From the NCBI RefSeq assembly GCF_004522095.1, contig NZ_SPUI01000006.1, positions 159,545-223,544 of the forward strand: a stretch of DNA of 64,000 nucleotides. The letters are read 5' to 3'. This document shows positions 1-7,335 of this stretch, piece after piece. The position numbers and the translations under genes were made by a program. Position 1 is the first letter of the stretch, and every line of letters starts with the position of its first letter. The notes under the pieces were generated by a model, which worked only from the letters and a program-made list of their open reading frames with translations, made no database searches and had not been told where the DNA came from. The DNA is from Nocardioides sp. 503. Its GTDB lineage: Bacteria; Actinomycetota; Actinomycetes; Propionibacteriales; Nocardioidaceae.

Positions 1-1
1 G

Positions 2-664
2 GCGGCCCGCGTCGGTCCCGAGCGGGCCGGCCGACCCGTGCTCGGCGTCAACATCGGCAAGACCAAGGTCGTCCCCGAGGACGACCAGGCGGCGGTGGAG
101 GCCGACTACGAGAAGAGCGCCCGGCTGCTCACGCCGTACGCCGACTACCTGGTCGTCAACGTCAGCAGCCCCAACACCCCCGGCCTGCGGAGCCTGCAGT
201 CGGTCGAGAAGCTGCAGCCCCTCCTCGAGCACGTACGCCGCACGGCCGACGAGGCCGCGGGGGAGCGGCGGGTGCCGCTGCTGGTCAAGATCGCCCCCGA
301 CCTGGCCGACGAGGACGTCCTCGCGGTGGCCGACATGGCGCTGGCCATCGGGCTGGACGGCATCCTCGCCACCAACACCACGGTCTCGCGCGCGGGACTG
401 GCCAGTCCCGACGCGACCGTCGAGGCCGTCGGTGCCGGTGGCCTGTCCGGGCGGCCCCTGCGCCACCGCTCGCTCGAGGTCCTGCGCCTGCTCAAGGGGC
501 GCGTCGGCGACGACCTCACGCTGGTGGGGGTCGGCGGCATCAGCACCGTCGAGGACGCCCGCGCCCGCCTCGAGGCCGGTGCCGACCTGCTGCAGGGCTA
601 CACCGCGTTCGTCTACGAGGGGCCCGCGTGGCCGCGTCGCATCGTCAGGGGAGTGAGCACATGA
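2..664 (+). CDS. pyrD: Dihydroorotate dehydrogenase, class 2 (5' end outside window)
   Basis: Oxidises dihydroorotate to orotate in pyrimidine synthesis. The window opens inside the gene, so only the last 220 codons are visible; they read in frame from base 2 and form the C-terminal two thirds of an FMN-binding TIM barrel. The motif VNVSSPNTPGLR places a serine where class 2 (quinone-linked, membrane-associated) enzymes have the catalytic base; class 1 enzymes have cysteine there. The LATNTT and VGVGGI motifs are the usual FMN and phosphate contacts. The stop overlaps the next start as ATGA, so translation is probably coupled. Class 2 assignment is firm from the serine motif; the missing N-terminus cannot be judged. 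Confidence 0.95.
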   Translation, partial: AARVGPERAGRPVLGVNIGKTKVVPEDDQAAVEADYEKSARLLTPYADYLVVNVSSPNTPGLRSLQSVEKLQPLLEHVRRTADEAAGERRVPLLVKIAPDLADEDVLAVADMALAIGLDGILATNTTVSRAGLASPDATVEAVGAGGLSGRPLRHRSLEVLRLLKGRVGDDLTLVGVGGISTVEDARARLEAGADLLQGYTAFVYEGPAWPRRIVRGVST

Positions 665-1821
665 GCCAGTTCGGCGACTACCAGAACGAGCTGTACCTCG
701 CCGCGCTCGGCGGGGTGCTGCCGCAGCACCCGTTCACCTACGCCGACCTCGAGCGGGGCGCCCTGGAGGTGCTGCCGCCCGAGCTGCGCAGCTACGTCGC
801 CGGGGGCAGCGGCAGCGAGGCCACCCAGCGGGGCAACGCCGAGGCCTTCGGGCAGTGGGCGCTGGTGCCGCGGATGCTGCGCGGGACGGCCGAGCGGGAC
901 CTCTCCGTCGAGCTGTTCGGCAAGCGGCTGGACACTCCGCTGATGATGGCGCCGGTCGGCGTCGTCGGGCTGTGCACCCCCGACGGCCACGGCGACATCG
1001 CCACGGCGCAGGTCGCCGCGCAGACCGGCGTGCCGATGATCGCCTCGACGCTCATGAACGACCCGCTGGAGGACGTGGCGCCCCACTCGGGCGACACCCC
1101 GGCGTGGTTCCAGCTCTACACCTCCAAGAACCGCGAGCTGGCCGCCAGCCTGGTGAGCCGGGCCGAGGCGGCCGGCTACGACGCCATCGTGGTCACCCTC
1201 GACACCTGGGTGCCCGGGTGGCGCCCACGCGACCTGGCCAGCGGCAACTTCCCGCAGCTGCGCGGCAAGGTGCTGGCCAACTACACCTCCGACCCGGTCT
1301 TCCAGGAGATGACCGGTCCGGACCCCGACCCCGGGACCGTGGTGCTCACCTGGGTCAGCACCTTCGGCCAGCCACTCTCGTGGGACGACCTGCCCTGGCT
1401 GCGCTCGCTCACCACGCTGCCGATCGTCCTGAAGGGGATCTGCCACCCCGACGACGCCCGTCGCGCCCTCGACGAGGGCATGGACGGCATCTACTGCTCC
1501 AACCACGGCGGCCGCCAGGCCGACGGCGGCGGCTCGGCGCTCGGCTGGCTGCCGGGCGTCGTCGAGGCGGTGGACGACCGGGCGCCGGTGGTCTTCGACT
1601 CCGGCGTCCGCACCGGCGCCGACGTCGTCAAGGCGGTCGCGCTCGGCGCCACGGCGGTCGCGATCGGCCGCCCCTACGTCTACGGCCTCGCTCTCGGCGG
1701 GGTCCCGGGCGCCGTGCACGTCCTGCGCTCGCTGCAGGCCGAGGCCGACCTGGTCATGGCGGTCGACGGCTACCCGACCATCGCCGACCTCACCCCCGAC
1801 GCCCTCGTGTGGCAGCCATGA
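661..1821 (+). CDS. FMN-dependent alpha-hydroxy-acid oxidase (lactate 2-monooxygenase-like)
   Basis: A 386-residue FMN enzyme of the glycolate oxidase/lactate dehydrogenase family, which oxidises 2-hydroxy acids such as lactate. The MAPVG segment, the LDTWVPGWRPRDL loop, the catalytic SNHGGRQ histidine and the C-terminal FDSGVRTGADV and IGRPYVYG phosphate-binding motifs are all present. The WRPRDL followed by NFPQLRG and NYTSDPVF is closest in my memory to mycobacterial lactate 2-monooxygenase, but the exact substrate is inference. I chose ATG 661, preceded by AGGGGAG; an in-frame start at 628 would run into pyrD. It sits between pyrD and pyrF, which is an unusual place for a lactate-type oxidase, and overlaps pyrD by 4 nt. 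Confidence 0.85.
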   Translation: MSQFGDYQNELYLAALGGVLPQHPFTYADLERGALEVLPPELRSYVAGGSGSEATQRGNAEAFGQWALVPRMLRGTAERDLSVELFGKRLDTPLMMAPVGVVGLCTPDGHGDIATAQVAAQTGVPMIASTLMNDPLEDVAPHSGDTPAWFQLYTSKNRELAASLVSRAEAAGYDAIVVTLDTWVPGWRPRDLASGNFPQLRGKVLANYTSDPVFQEMTGPDPDPGTVVLTWVSTFGQPLSWDDLPWLRSLTTLPIVLKGICHPDDARRALDEGMDGIYCSNHGGRQADGGGSALGWLPGVVEAVDDRAPVVFDSGVRTGADVVKAVALGATAVAIGRPYVYGLALGGVPGAVHVLRSLQAEADLVMAVDGYPTIADLTPDALVWQP

Positions 1822-1937
1822 GCAAGGAGCACTGCATGAGTCTCGACAGGCCGGTCGGGAGTTCCTTCGTCACTCCCGCGACCGCTCGACCTCCCCGCGT
1901 GATCCACCCCCTCGCGAGCTCGGGGGTGGCGCGGTGA
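1818..1937 (+). CDS. Candidate 39-residue coupling ORF between the oxidase and pyrF
   Basis: This short frame starts in an ATGA overlap with the oxidase stop and ends in a GTGA overlap with the pyrF start, so it fills the gap exactly. A second in-frame ATG at 1836 has AAGGAG seven bases upstream and would give 33 residues. The peptide is proline- and arginine-rich with no domain I recognise. It may be a translational coupler or a small protein, or the overlaps may be chance in GC-rich DNA. Low confidence. Confidence 0.3.
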   Translation: MSKEHCMSLDRPVGSSFVTPATARPPRVIHPLASSGVAR

Positions 1938-2749
1938 CGTTCGGTTCCCGCCTGCACGCCGCCCTCGCCGAGCGCGGCCCGTTCTGCGTCGGCATCGACC
2001 CGCACGCGGGCCTGATCAAGGAGTGGGGGCTCACCGACGACGTCGCCGGCCTGGAGCGCTTCGCGCTCGGCGTCGTGGAGGCCGTCGCCCCGGTCTGCTC
2101 GGTGGTGAAGCCGCAGTCGGCGTTCTACGAGCGCTTCGGCAGCCGGGGCGTCGCGGTGCTGGAGCGGGTGATCTCCGAGTCGCGCGCCGCCGGCGCCCTG
2201 GTGCTCCTGGACGTCAAGCGCGGCGACATCGGCTCCACCTCGCAGGCCTACGCCGACGCCTACCTCGACCCGACCTCGCCGCTCGCGGCCGACGCCATCA
2301 CCGCCAGCCCCTACCTGGGCTTCGGCTCGATCGCCCCGATGATCGACACGGCCCGCCGGCACGACGCCGGTGTCTTCGTCCTCGCGCTCACCTCCAACAA
2401 GGAGGGTCCCGAGGTGCAGGGGGCGCGCACCGACGACGGAGGCACCGTCGGGGGGCTCATGATCGAGCACCTGCGGCGTCTCAACGACGGTGCGGAGCCC
2501 CTCGGCTCGTTCGGCGCGGTCGTCGGGGTCACCATCGGTGCGACCGACGTCGACCTCGCCTTCAACGGCCCGGTGCTCGCACCCGGCTACGGCGCCCAGG
2601 GCGGCACCGCCGCCGACATCCGGCGGATCTTCGGCTCCGCGGCCGGGCAGGTGCTGGCCAGCTCCTCTCGCGAGGTGCTGCGGCTGGGCCCCGACGCCAC
2701 CGCGATGCGCGACGCCGTCCACGCGGCCAACGACGAGCTGCGGGCGTGA
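1934..2749 (+). CDS. pyrF: Orotidine 5'-phosphate decarboxylase, type 2
   Basis: Converts OMP to UMP, the last step of pyrimidine synthesis. The 271-residue protein is the longer mycobacterial-type PyrF rather than the 230-residue E. coli type. FCVGIDPH near residue 18 and LLDVKRGDIGSTSQAYA (catalytic Lys and Asp residues of the decarboxylase site) are clear, and PGYGAQGG near the C-terminus binds phosphate. The GTG at 1934 is the first reasonable start. It is the third gene of the pyrD-oxidase-pyrF run and shares GTGA with the following lipoprotein gene. Confidence 0.95.
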   Translation: MTFGSRLHAALAERGPFCVGIDPHAGLIKEWGLTDDVAGLERFALGVVEAVAPVCSVVKPQSAFYERFGSRGVAVLERVISESRAAGALVLLDVKRGDIGSTSQAYADAYLDPTSPLAADAITASPYLGFGSIAPMIDTARRHDAGVFVLALTSNKEGPEVQGARTDDGGTVGGLMIEHLRRLNDGAEPLGSFGAVVGVTIGATDVDLAFNGPVLAPGYGAQGGTAADIRRIFGSAAGQVLASSSREVLRLGPDATAMRDAVHAANDELRA

Positions 2750-3195
2750 GCCGGCCGGTCGCGGGCGCGCTCCTGGCGCTCGTGCTGGCGGCCACGCTGG
2801 CCGGCTGCGGCGACGACGACCCGTACGCGGACTACTGCGAGGAGGTCACGGCCCAGCAGAAGGACGTCACCGAGGCGCTCGCCGACCGCGGACCGACCGC
2901 CCTCATCGAGGCGCTGCCGAGCTTCCGCGCGCTGCAGGACGAGGCGCCCCGCGACATCGCCGACGACTGGGACGTGCTGGTGACGCGCATCGACGCGCTG
3001 GCCGAGGCGCTCGAGGACGCCGACGTCGACCCGGCGACGTACGACGCGACGTCGCCGCCCGCCGGGCTGGACGCGGAGGAGGAGACCGCGATCGAGGCGG
3101 CCGCCACCGAGCTGGCCGGGCCGGCGGCCAGGTCCGCGCTCACGGCGGTCGACCAGCAGGCGCGCGACGTGTGCAAGACCCCGTTGTACCTGTGA
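2746..3195 (+). CDS. Small secreted lipoprotein of unknown function
   Basis: A 149-residue protein starting at a GTG that overlaps the pyrF stop as GTGA. Residues 1-20 are a signal peptide ending in LAGC, a lipobox with Cys21 as the acylation site, followed by an acidic mature N-terminus. The mature part is helical and rich in Glu, Asp and Ala, with two cysteines (in YCEEV and near the end in VCKTP) that could pair. I recognise no domain. The coupling with pyrF may reflect only shared transcription; no pyrimidine role is implied. Confidence 0.8.
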   Translation: MSRPVAGALLALVLAATLAGCGDDDPYADYCEEVTAQQKDVTEALADRGPTALIEALPSFRALQDEAPRDIADDWDVLVTRIDALAEALEDADVDPATYDATSPPAGLDAEEETAIEAAATELAGPAARSALTAVDQQARDVCKTPLYL

Positions 3196-3238
3196 CGTGA
3201 CGGTCCGCACATTTCTAGAACCTGTTCTCACTCTGCGA

Positions 3239-3268
3239 TTGCAGGGCCGTCGGAGATCTGACTAGATT
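3239..3268 (+). promoter_or_regulatory. Candidate promoter for mihF-gmk-rpoZ
   Basis: TTGCAG at 3239-3244 and TAGATT at 3263-3268 are separated by 18 bp, a plausible housekeeping-sigma promoter. It would give a leader of about 50 nt before mihF. Confidence 0.5.
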
Positions 3269-3323
3269 GGCCCCTCCAGTGGCGCGTGCTCCCGTCGCCC
3301 TGACAACTAAAGGACCCATCCCC

Positions 3324-3644
3324 GTGGCTCTGCCCCCCCTCACTCCCGAACAACGTCACGCCGCCTTGGAGAAGGCCGCCGCCTCTCGTCGCGAGCGGGC
3401 CGAGGTGAAGAACCGCCTCAAGAACTCCGGCGCCTCCATCACCGAGGTGCTGCAGCAGGGCACGACCAACGAGGTCATCGGCAAGATGCGGGTGGTCGAC
3501 CTCCTGCAGTCCATGCCCGGCCTCGGCAAGGTGCGGGCCCGCCAGACCATGGAACGGCTCGGCATCGCCGAGAGCCGCCGGGTCCGCGGGCTCGGCACCA
3601 AGCAGGTCGCGGCGCTCGAGCGCGAGTTCGCCCCGGGGGAGTGA
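3324..3644 (+). CDS. mihF: Integration host factor, actinobacterial type
   Basis: Nucleoid-associated DNA-binding protein of the mIHF family, unrelated in fold to E. coli IHF. The 106 residues match the usual length of about 105. The conserved core is present: a basic N-terminal helix (ALEKAAASRRERAEVKNRLK), then VGKMRV-like GKMRVVDLLQSMPGLGKVRA with the helix-two-turn-helix that binds DNA, then GLGTKQ. I chose GTG 3324 because AAAGGA lies about 10 bp upstream and the protein then begins MALPPLTPEQR as in the family. It is upstream of gmk and rpoZ as in mycobacteria and Streptomyces. Confidence 0.95.
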   Translation: MALPPLTPEQRHAALEKAAASRRERAEVKNRLKNSGASITEVLQQGTTNEVIGKMRVVDLLQSMPGLGKVRARQTMERLGIAESRRVRGLGTKQVAALEREFAPGE

Positions 3645-3663
3645 CTCACCGGATACTGCTCCG

Positions 3664-4266
3664 GTGACCTCCGCACCTGCACTCACCCGTCTCGTGGTCC
3701 TCGCCGGCCCGACCGCCGTCGGCAAGGGCACCGTGGCCGCCGCCGTGCGCGAGCGCCACCCCGAGGTCTGGATCTCGGTCTCCGCCACGACGCGACGCCC
3801 GCGCCCCGACGAGGTGGACGGCGTGCACTACTTGTTCGTCGACGACGCCCGCTTCGACGAGATGGTCGCGGAGGACGAGCTGCTCGAGTGGGCCGTGGTC
3901 CACGGCGCCGCGCGCTACGGCACGCCTCGCGGCCCGGTCGAGGCCGCCCTCGCCGACGGTCGGCCCTCGATGCTGGAGATCGACCTGCAGGGCGCGCGCC
4001 AGGTGCGCACGACGATGCCGCAGGCGCTGTTCGTCTTCCTGAAGCCCCCGTCCTGGGACGAGCTCGTACGCCGCCTGGTCGGTCGCGGCACCGAGACCGA
4101 GGCCGAGCGGGAGCGCCGCCTGGAGACCGCGCGGGCCGAGCTGGCCGCCGAACCGGAGTTCGACGTCACCATCGTCAACCACGAAGTTCACGATGCGGCC
4201 GATGAGTTGGTATCCTGGATGGTGCTCGACTCCGAGCACTCCCATCCCCGGCCAACCGACTTGTGA
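3664..4266 (+). CDS. gmk: Guanylate kinase
   Basis: Phosphorylates GMP to GDP. The 200-residue protein has the P-loop GPTAVGKGT at residues 15-23, the GMP-binding SATTRRPRPDEVDG and HYLFV segments, and the LEIDLQG Walker B-like strand. A GATACT hexamer lies 6 nt before the GTG start, so the gene may also be read from its own leaderless promoter in addition to mihF read-through. It is followed by rpoZ after 10 nt, a pairing conserved in many bacteria. Confidence 0.96.
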   Translation: MTSAPALTRLVVLAGPTAVGKGTVAAAVRERHPEVWISVSATTRRPRPDEVDGVHYLFVDDARFDEMVAEDELLEWAVVHGAARYGTPRGPVEAALADGRPSMLEIDLQGARQVRTTMPQALFVFLKPPSWDELVRRLVGRGTETEAERERRLETARAELAAEPEFDVTIVNHEVHDAADELVSWMVLDSEHSHPRPTDL

Positions 4267-4276
4267 GGCTTCACGC

Positions 4277-4609
4277 GTGTCTGCGCCCAACATCGACGCT
4301 CAGGGTGTCACCAACCCCTCGATCGACGACCTGCTCACCAAGACCGACAGCAAGTACAAGCTGGTCCTCTACAGCGCCAAGCGGGCGCGCCAGATCAACG
4401 CCTACTACTCCCAGCTGGGCGAGGGGCTGCTCGAGTACGTCGGCCCGCTCGTCGACACGCACGTCCAGGAGAAGCCGCTCTCGATCGCGCTGCGCGAGAT
4501 CAACCAGGACCTGCTGACCTGCGAGGACGTCGACCCGGCCGAGCTCGCCGCCGAGGAGGCCGCTGCCAAGCAGGCCGCCATCGACGCCTCGTTCACGTCG
4601 AACGAGTAG
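4277..4609 (+). CDS. rpoZ: RNA polymerase omega subunit
   Basis: Small subunit that helps fold and assemble the beta' subunit of RNA polymerase. The 110 residues include TNPSIDDLL, the SKYKLVLYSAKRARQINAYYSQLGEG core and the KPLSIALREI tail that define actinobacterial omega. An Ala/Glu-rich C-terminal tail of about 20 residues follows. GTG 4277 is chosen because the protein then begins VSAPNID; a start further upstream in frame would overlap gmk with unrelated sequence. Confidence 0.95.
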   Translation: MSAPNIDAQGVTNPSIDDLLTKTDSKYKLVLYSAKRARQINAYYSQLGEGLLEYVGPLVDTHVQEKPLSIALREINQDLLTCEDVDPAELAAEEAAAKQAAIDASFTSNE

Positions 4610-4634
4610 TTCGCTGAGCATCACCGACACACGC

Positions 4635-5885
4635 GTGGCCGTGTCCCCTACGGGGGCGCGGCCCCGTGTGGTTCTGGGGGTCGCCGGCGGCATCGCGGCC
4701 TACAAGGCCTGCGAGCTCCTGCGCCGCCTCACCGAGTCCGGCCACGACGTCACCGTCGTCCCGACCGCCGCCGCCCTGGAGTTCGTGGGCGCGCCGACCT
4801 GGGCCGCGCTGAGCGGCAAGCCGGTCACCGCCTCGGTCTGGGACGACGTCCACGAGGTGCCCCACGTGCGGATCGGCCAGAGCGCCGACCTGGTCGTCGT
4901 GGCCCCGGCCACCGCCGACCTGCTCGCCAAGGCCGCCCACGGCCTGGCCGGTGACCTGCTCACCAACACGCTCCTCACCGCCCGCTGCCCGGTCGTGCTG
5001 GCCCCGGCCATGCACACCGAGATGTGGGAGCACCCGGCCACGCAGGCCAACGTCGCCACGCTCCGCTCGCGCGGGGTGCTGGTCATCGAGCCCGCGGAGG
5101 GGCGCCTGACCGGCAAGGACACCGGCAAGGGCCGGCTGCCCGAGCCGTCGGCGATCTTCGAGGTCTGCGTCGACGTGCTGGCCGGCGGATCCTCCGGTGC
5201 GGCCAGCCGGGGCCACGACCTCGCGGGTCGCTCGGTGGTGGTCTCGGCCGGCGGCACCCGCGAGTACCTCGACCCGGTCCGCTTCCTCGGCAACCGCTCC
5301 TCGGGCCTGCAGGGCTACGCGCTGGCCCGCGCCGCCCACGTCCGCGGGGCCGAGGTCACGCTGGTCGCCGCCAACGTCGCGCTGCCCGACCCCGCCGGGG
5401 TCAAGGTCGTGCACGTCGAGACCACCGCCGAGCTCCGTACCGAGGTGCTGGCCGCCGCCGCGGCGGCCGACGCCGTCGTCATGGCCGCGGCCCCCGCCGA
5501 CTTCCGGCCCACCGCGGTCAGCGACGCCAAGATCAAGAAGGCCGACGACGGCTCGTCGCCGAGCATCGAGCTCGTGCAGAACCCCGACATCCTCAGCGAG
5601 CTGTCGCACCACCGCCCGCGCCCGGACGCCGTCATCGTCGGGTTCGCTGCGGAGACGGGCGACGCCACCGGCTCGGTGCGCGAGCTGGCCGCGGCCAAGC
5701 TGGAGCGCAAGGGCTGCGACCTGCTGGTGGTCAACGACGTCAGTGGGGGAGCGGTGTTCGGCAGCCCCGACAACGAGGGGGTCATCCTGGCCGCCGACGG
5801 CGAGGGGACCGACGTACCCCGGGGGTCGAAGACGGCCGTCGCGCACGCGATCTGGGACCAGGTCGCGCGTCGATTCGGTGACTGA
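4635..5885 (+). CDS. coaBC: Bifunctional phosphopantothenoylcysteine synthetase/decarboxylase
   Basis: Carries out two consecutive steps of coenzyme A synthesis: ligation of cysteine to 4'-phosphopantothenate (CoaB) and FMN-dependent decarboxylation to phosphopantetheine (CoaC). Of 416 residues, roughly 1-180 form the CoaC flavoprotein domain (GVAGGIAAYKA, APATADLLAK, PAMHTEMW) and about 190-416 the CoaB ligase (SAGGTREYLDPVRFLGNRSSG, DAKIKK, GFAAETGD, VNDVSGGAVFGS). The classical PAMN motif reads PAMH here, which I believe is common in actinobacteria. GTG 4635 is used; GTG 4641 is an alternative. An inverted repeat around the start may reduce initiation. Confidence 0.95.
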   Translation: MAVSPTGARPRVVLGVAGGIAAYKACELLRRLTESGHDVTVVPTAAALEFVGAPTWAALSGKPVTASVWDDVHEVPHVRIGQSADLVVVAPATADLLAKAAHGLAGDLLTNTLLTARCPVVLAPAMHTEMWEHPATQANVATLRSRGVLVIEPAEGRLTGKDTGKGRLPEPSAIFEVCVDVLAGGSSGAASRGHDLAGRSVVVSAGGTREYLDPVRFLGNRSSGLQGYALARAAHVRGAEVTLVAANVALPDPAGVKVVHVETTAELRTEVLAAAAAADAVVMAAAPADFRPTAVSDAKIKKADDGSSPSIELVQNPDILSELSHHRPRPDAVIVGFAAETGDATGSVRELAAAKLERKGCDLLVVNDVSGGAVFGSPDNEGVILAADGEGTDVPRGSKTAVAHAIWDQVARRFGD

Positions 5886-5914
5886 GACGCCCGTCTTGCA
5901 TGCTGGGCCCTGAA

Positions 5915-5920
5915 TATGCT
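5915..5920 (+). promoter_or_regulatory. Candidate -10 element for metK
   Basis: TATGCT fits TANNNT and would start transcription near 5928, leaving a 33-nt leader with only a weak GGGA before the GTG. No SAM-riboswitch fold is evident in the 75-nt gap. Confidence 0.35.
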
Positions 5921-5960
5921 TGGACCTGTCGAGATTGCCTAGCGGGAATGAGTTTGCACT

Positions 5961-7163
<1,203 letters not shown>

Positions 7164-7178
7164 GCGACCCGTCGCACC

Positions 7179-7211
7179 GTCGACCCGTCAGGAACCTTCT
7201 GACGGGTCGAC
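7179..7211 (+). terminator. Terminator after metK
   Basis: A perfect 13-bp inverted repeat (7179-7191 with 7199-7211) around a 7-nt loop, starting 16 nt after the metK stop. It lacks a long T run, as is common for actinobacterial terminators. Confidence 0.75.
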
Positions 7212-7285
7212 GTCTTCTCCGCCCGGTGACCGCCTCCCCGTCGTATGACCCGTTCGGGCCATGGGAACTGGTCACGGTCGCTGCC

Positions 7286-7291
7286 TAGGCT
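7286..7291 (+). promoter_or_regulatory. Candidate -10 element upstream of the M4 protease
   Basis: TAGGCT lies 7 nt before ATG 7299, which is out of frame with the protease. Transcripts starting here would have a 37-nt leader with GGGAGA just before the protease ATG at 7336. Confidence 0.4.
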
Positions 7292-7335
7292 GCGCACCAT
7301 GGCCGCCCGGCCATACGGTCGGACGGGAGACGGCG

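Noticed and set aside
4986..5010. CoaC motif PAMH instead of PAMN as a sign of inactivity
   Set aside because: I believe this variant is common in actinobacterial CoaBC and the rest of both domains is intact.
7261..7335. Upstream in-frame ATG 7261 for the M4 protease
   Set aside because: It lies upstream of the TAGGCT -10 candidate and would add 25 residues ahead of a clear signal peptide that has its own ribosome-binding site.
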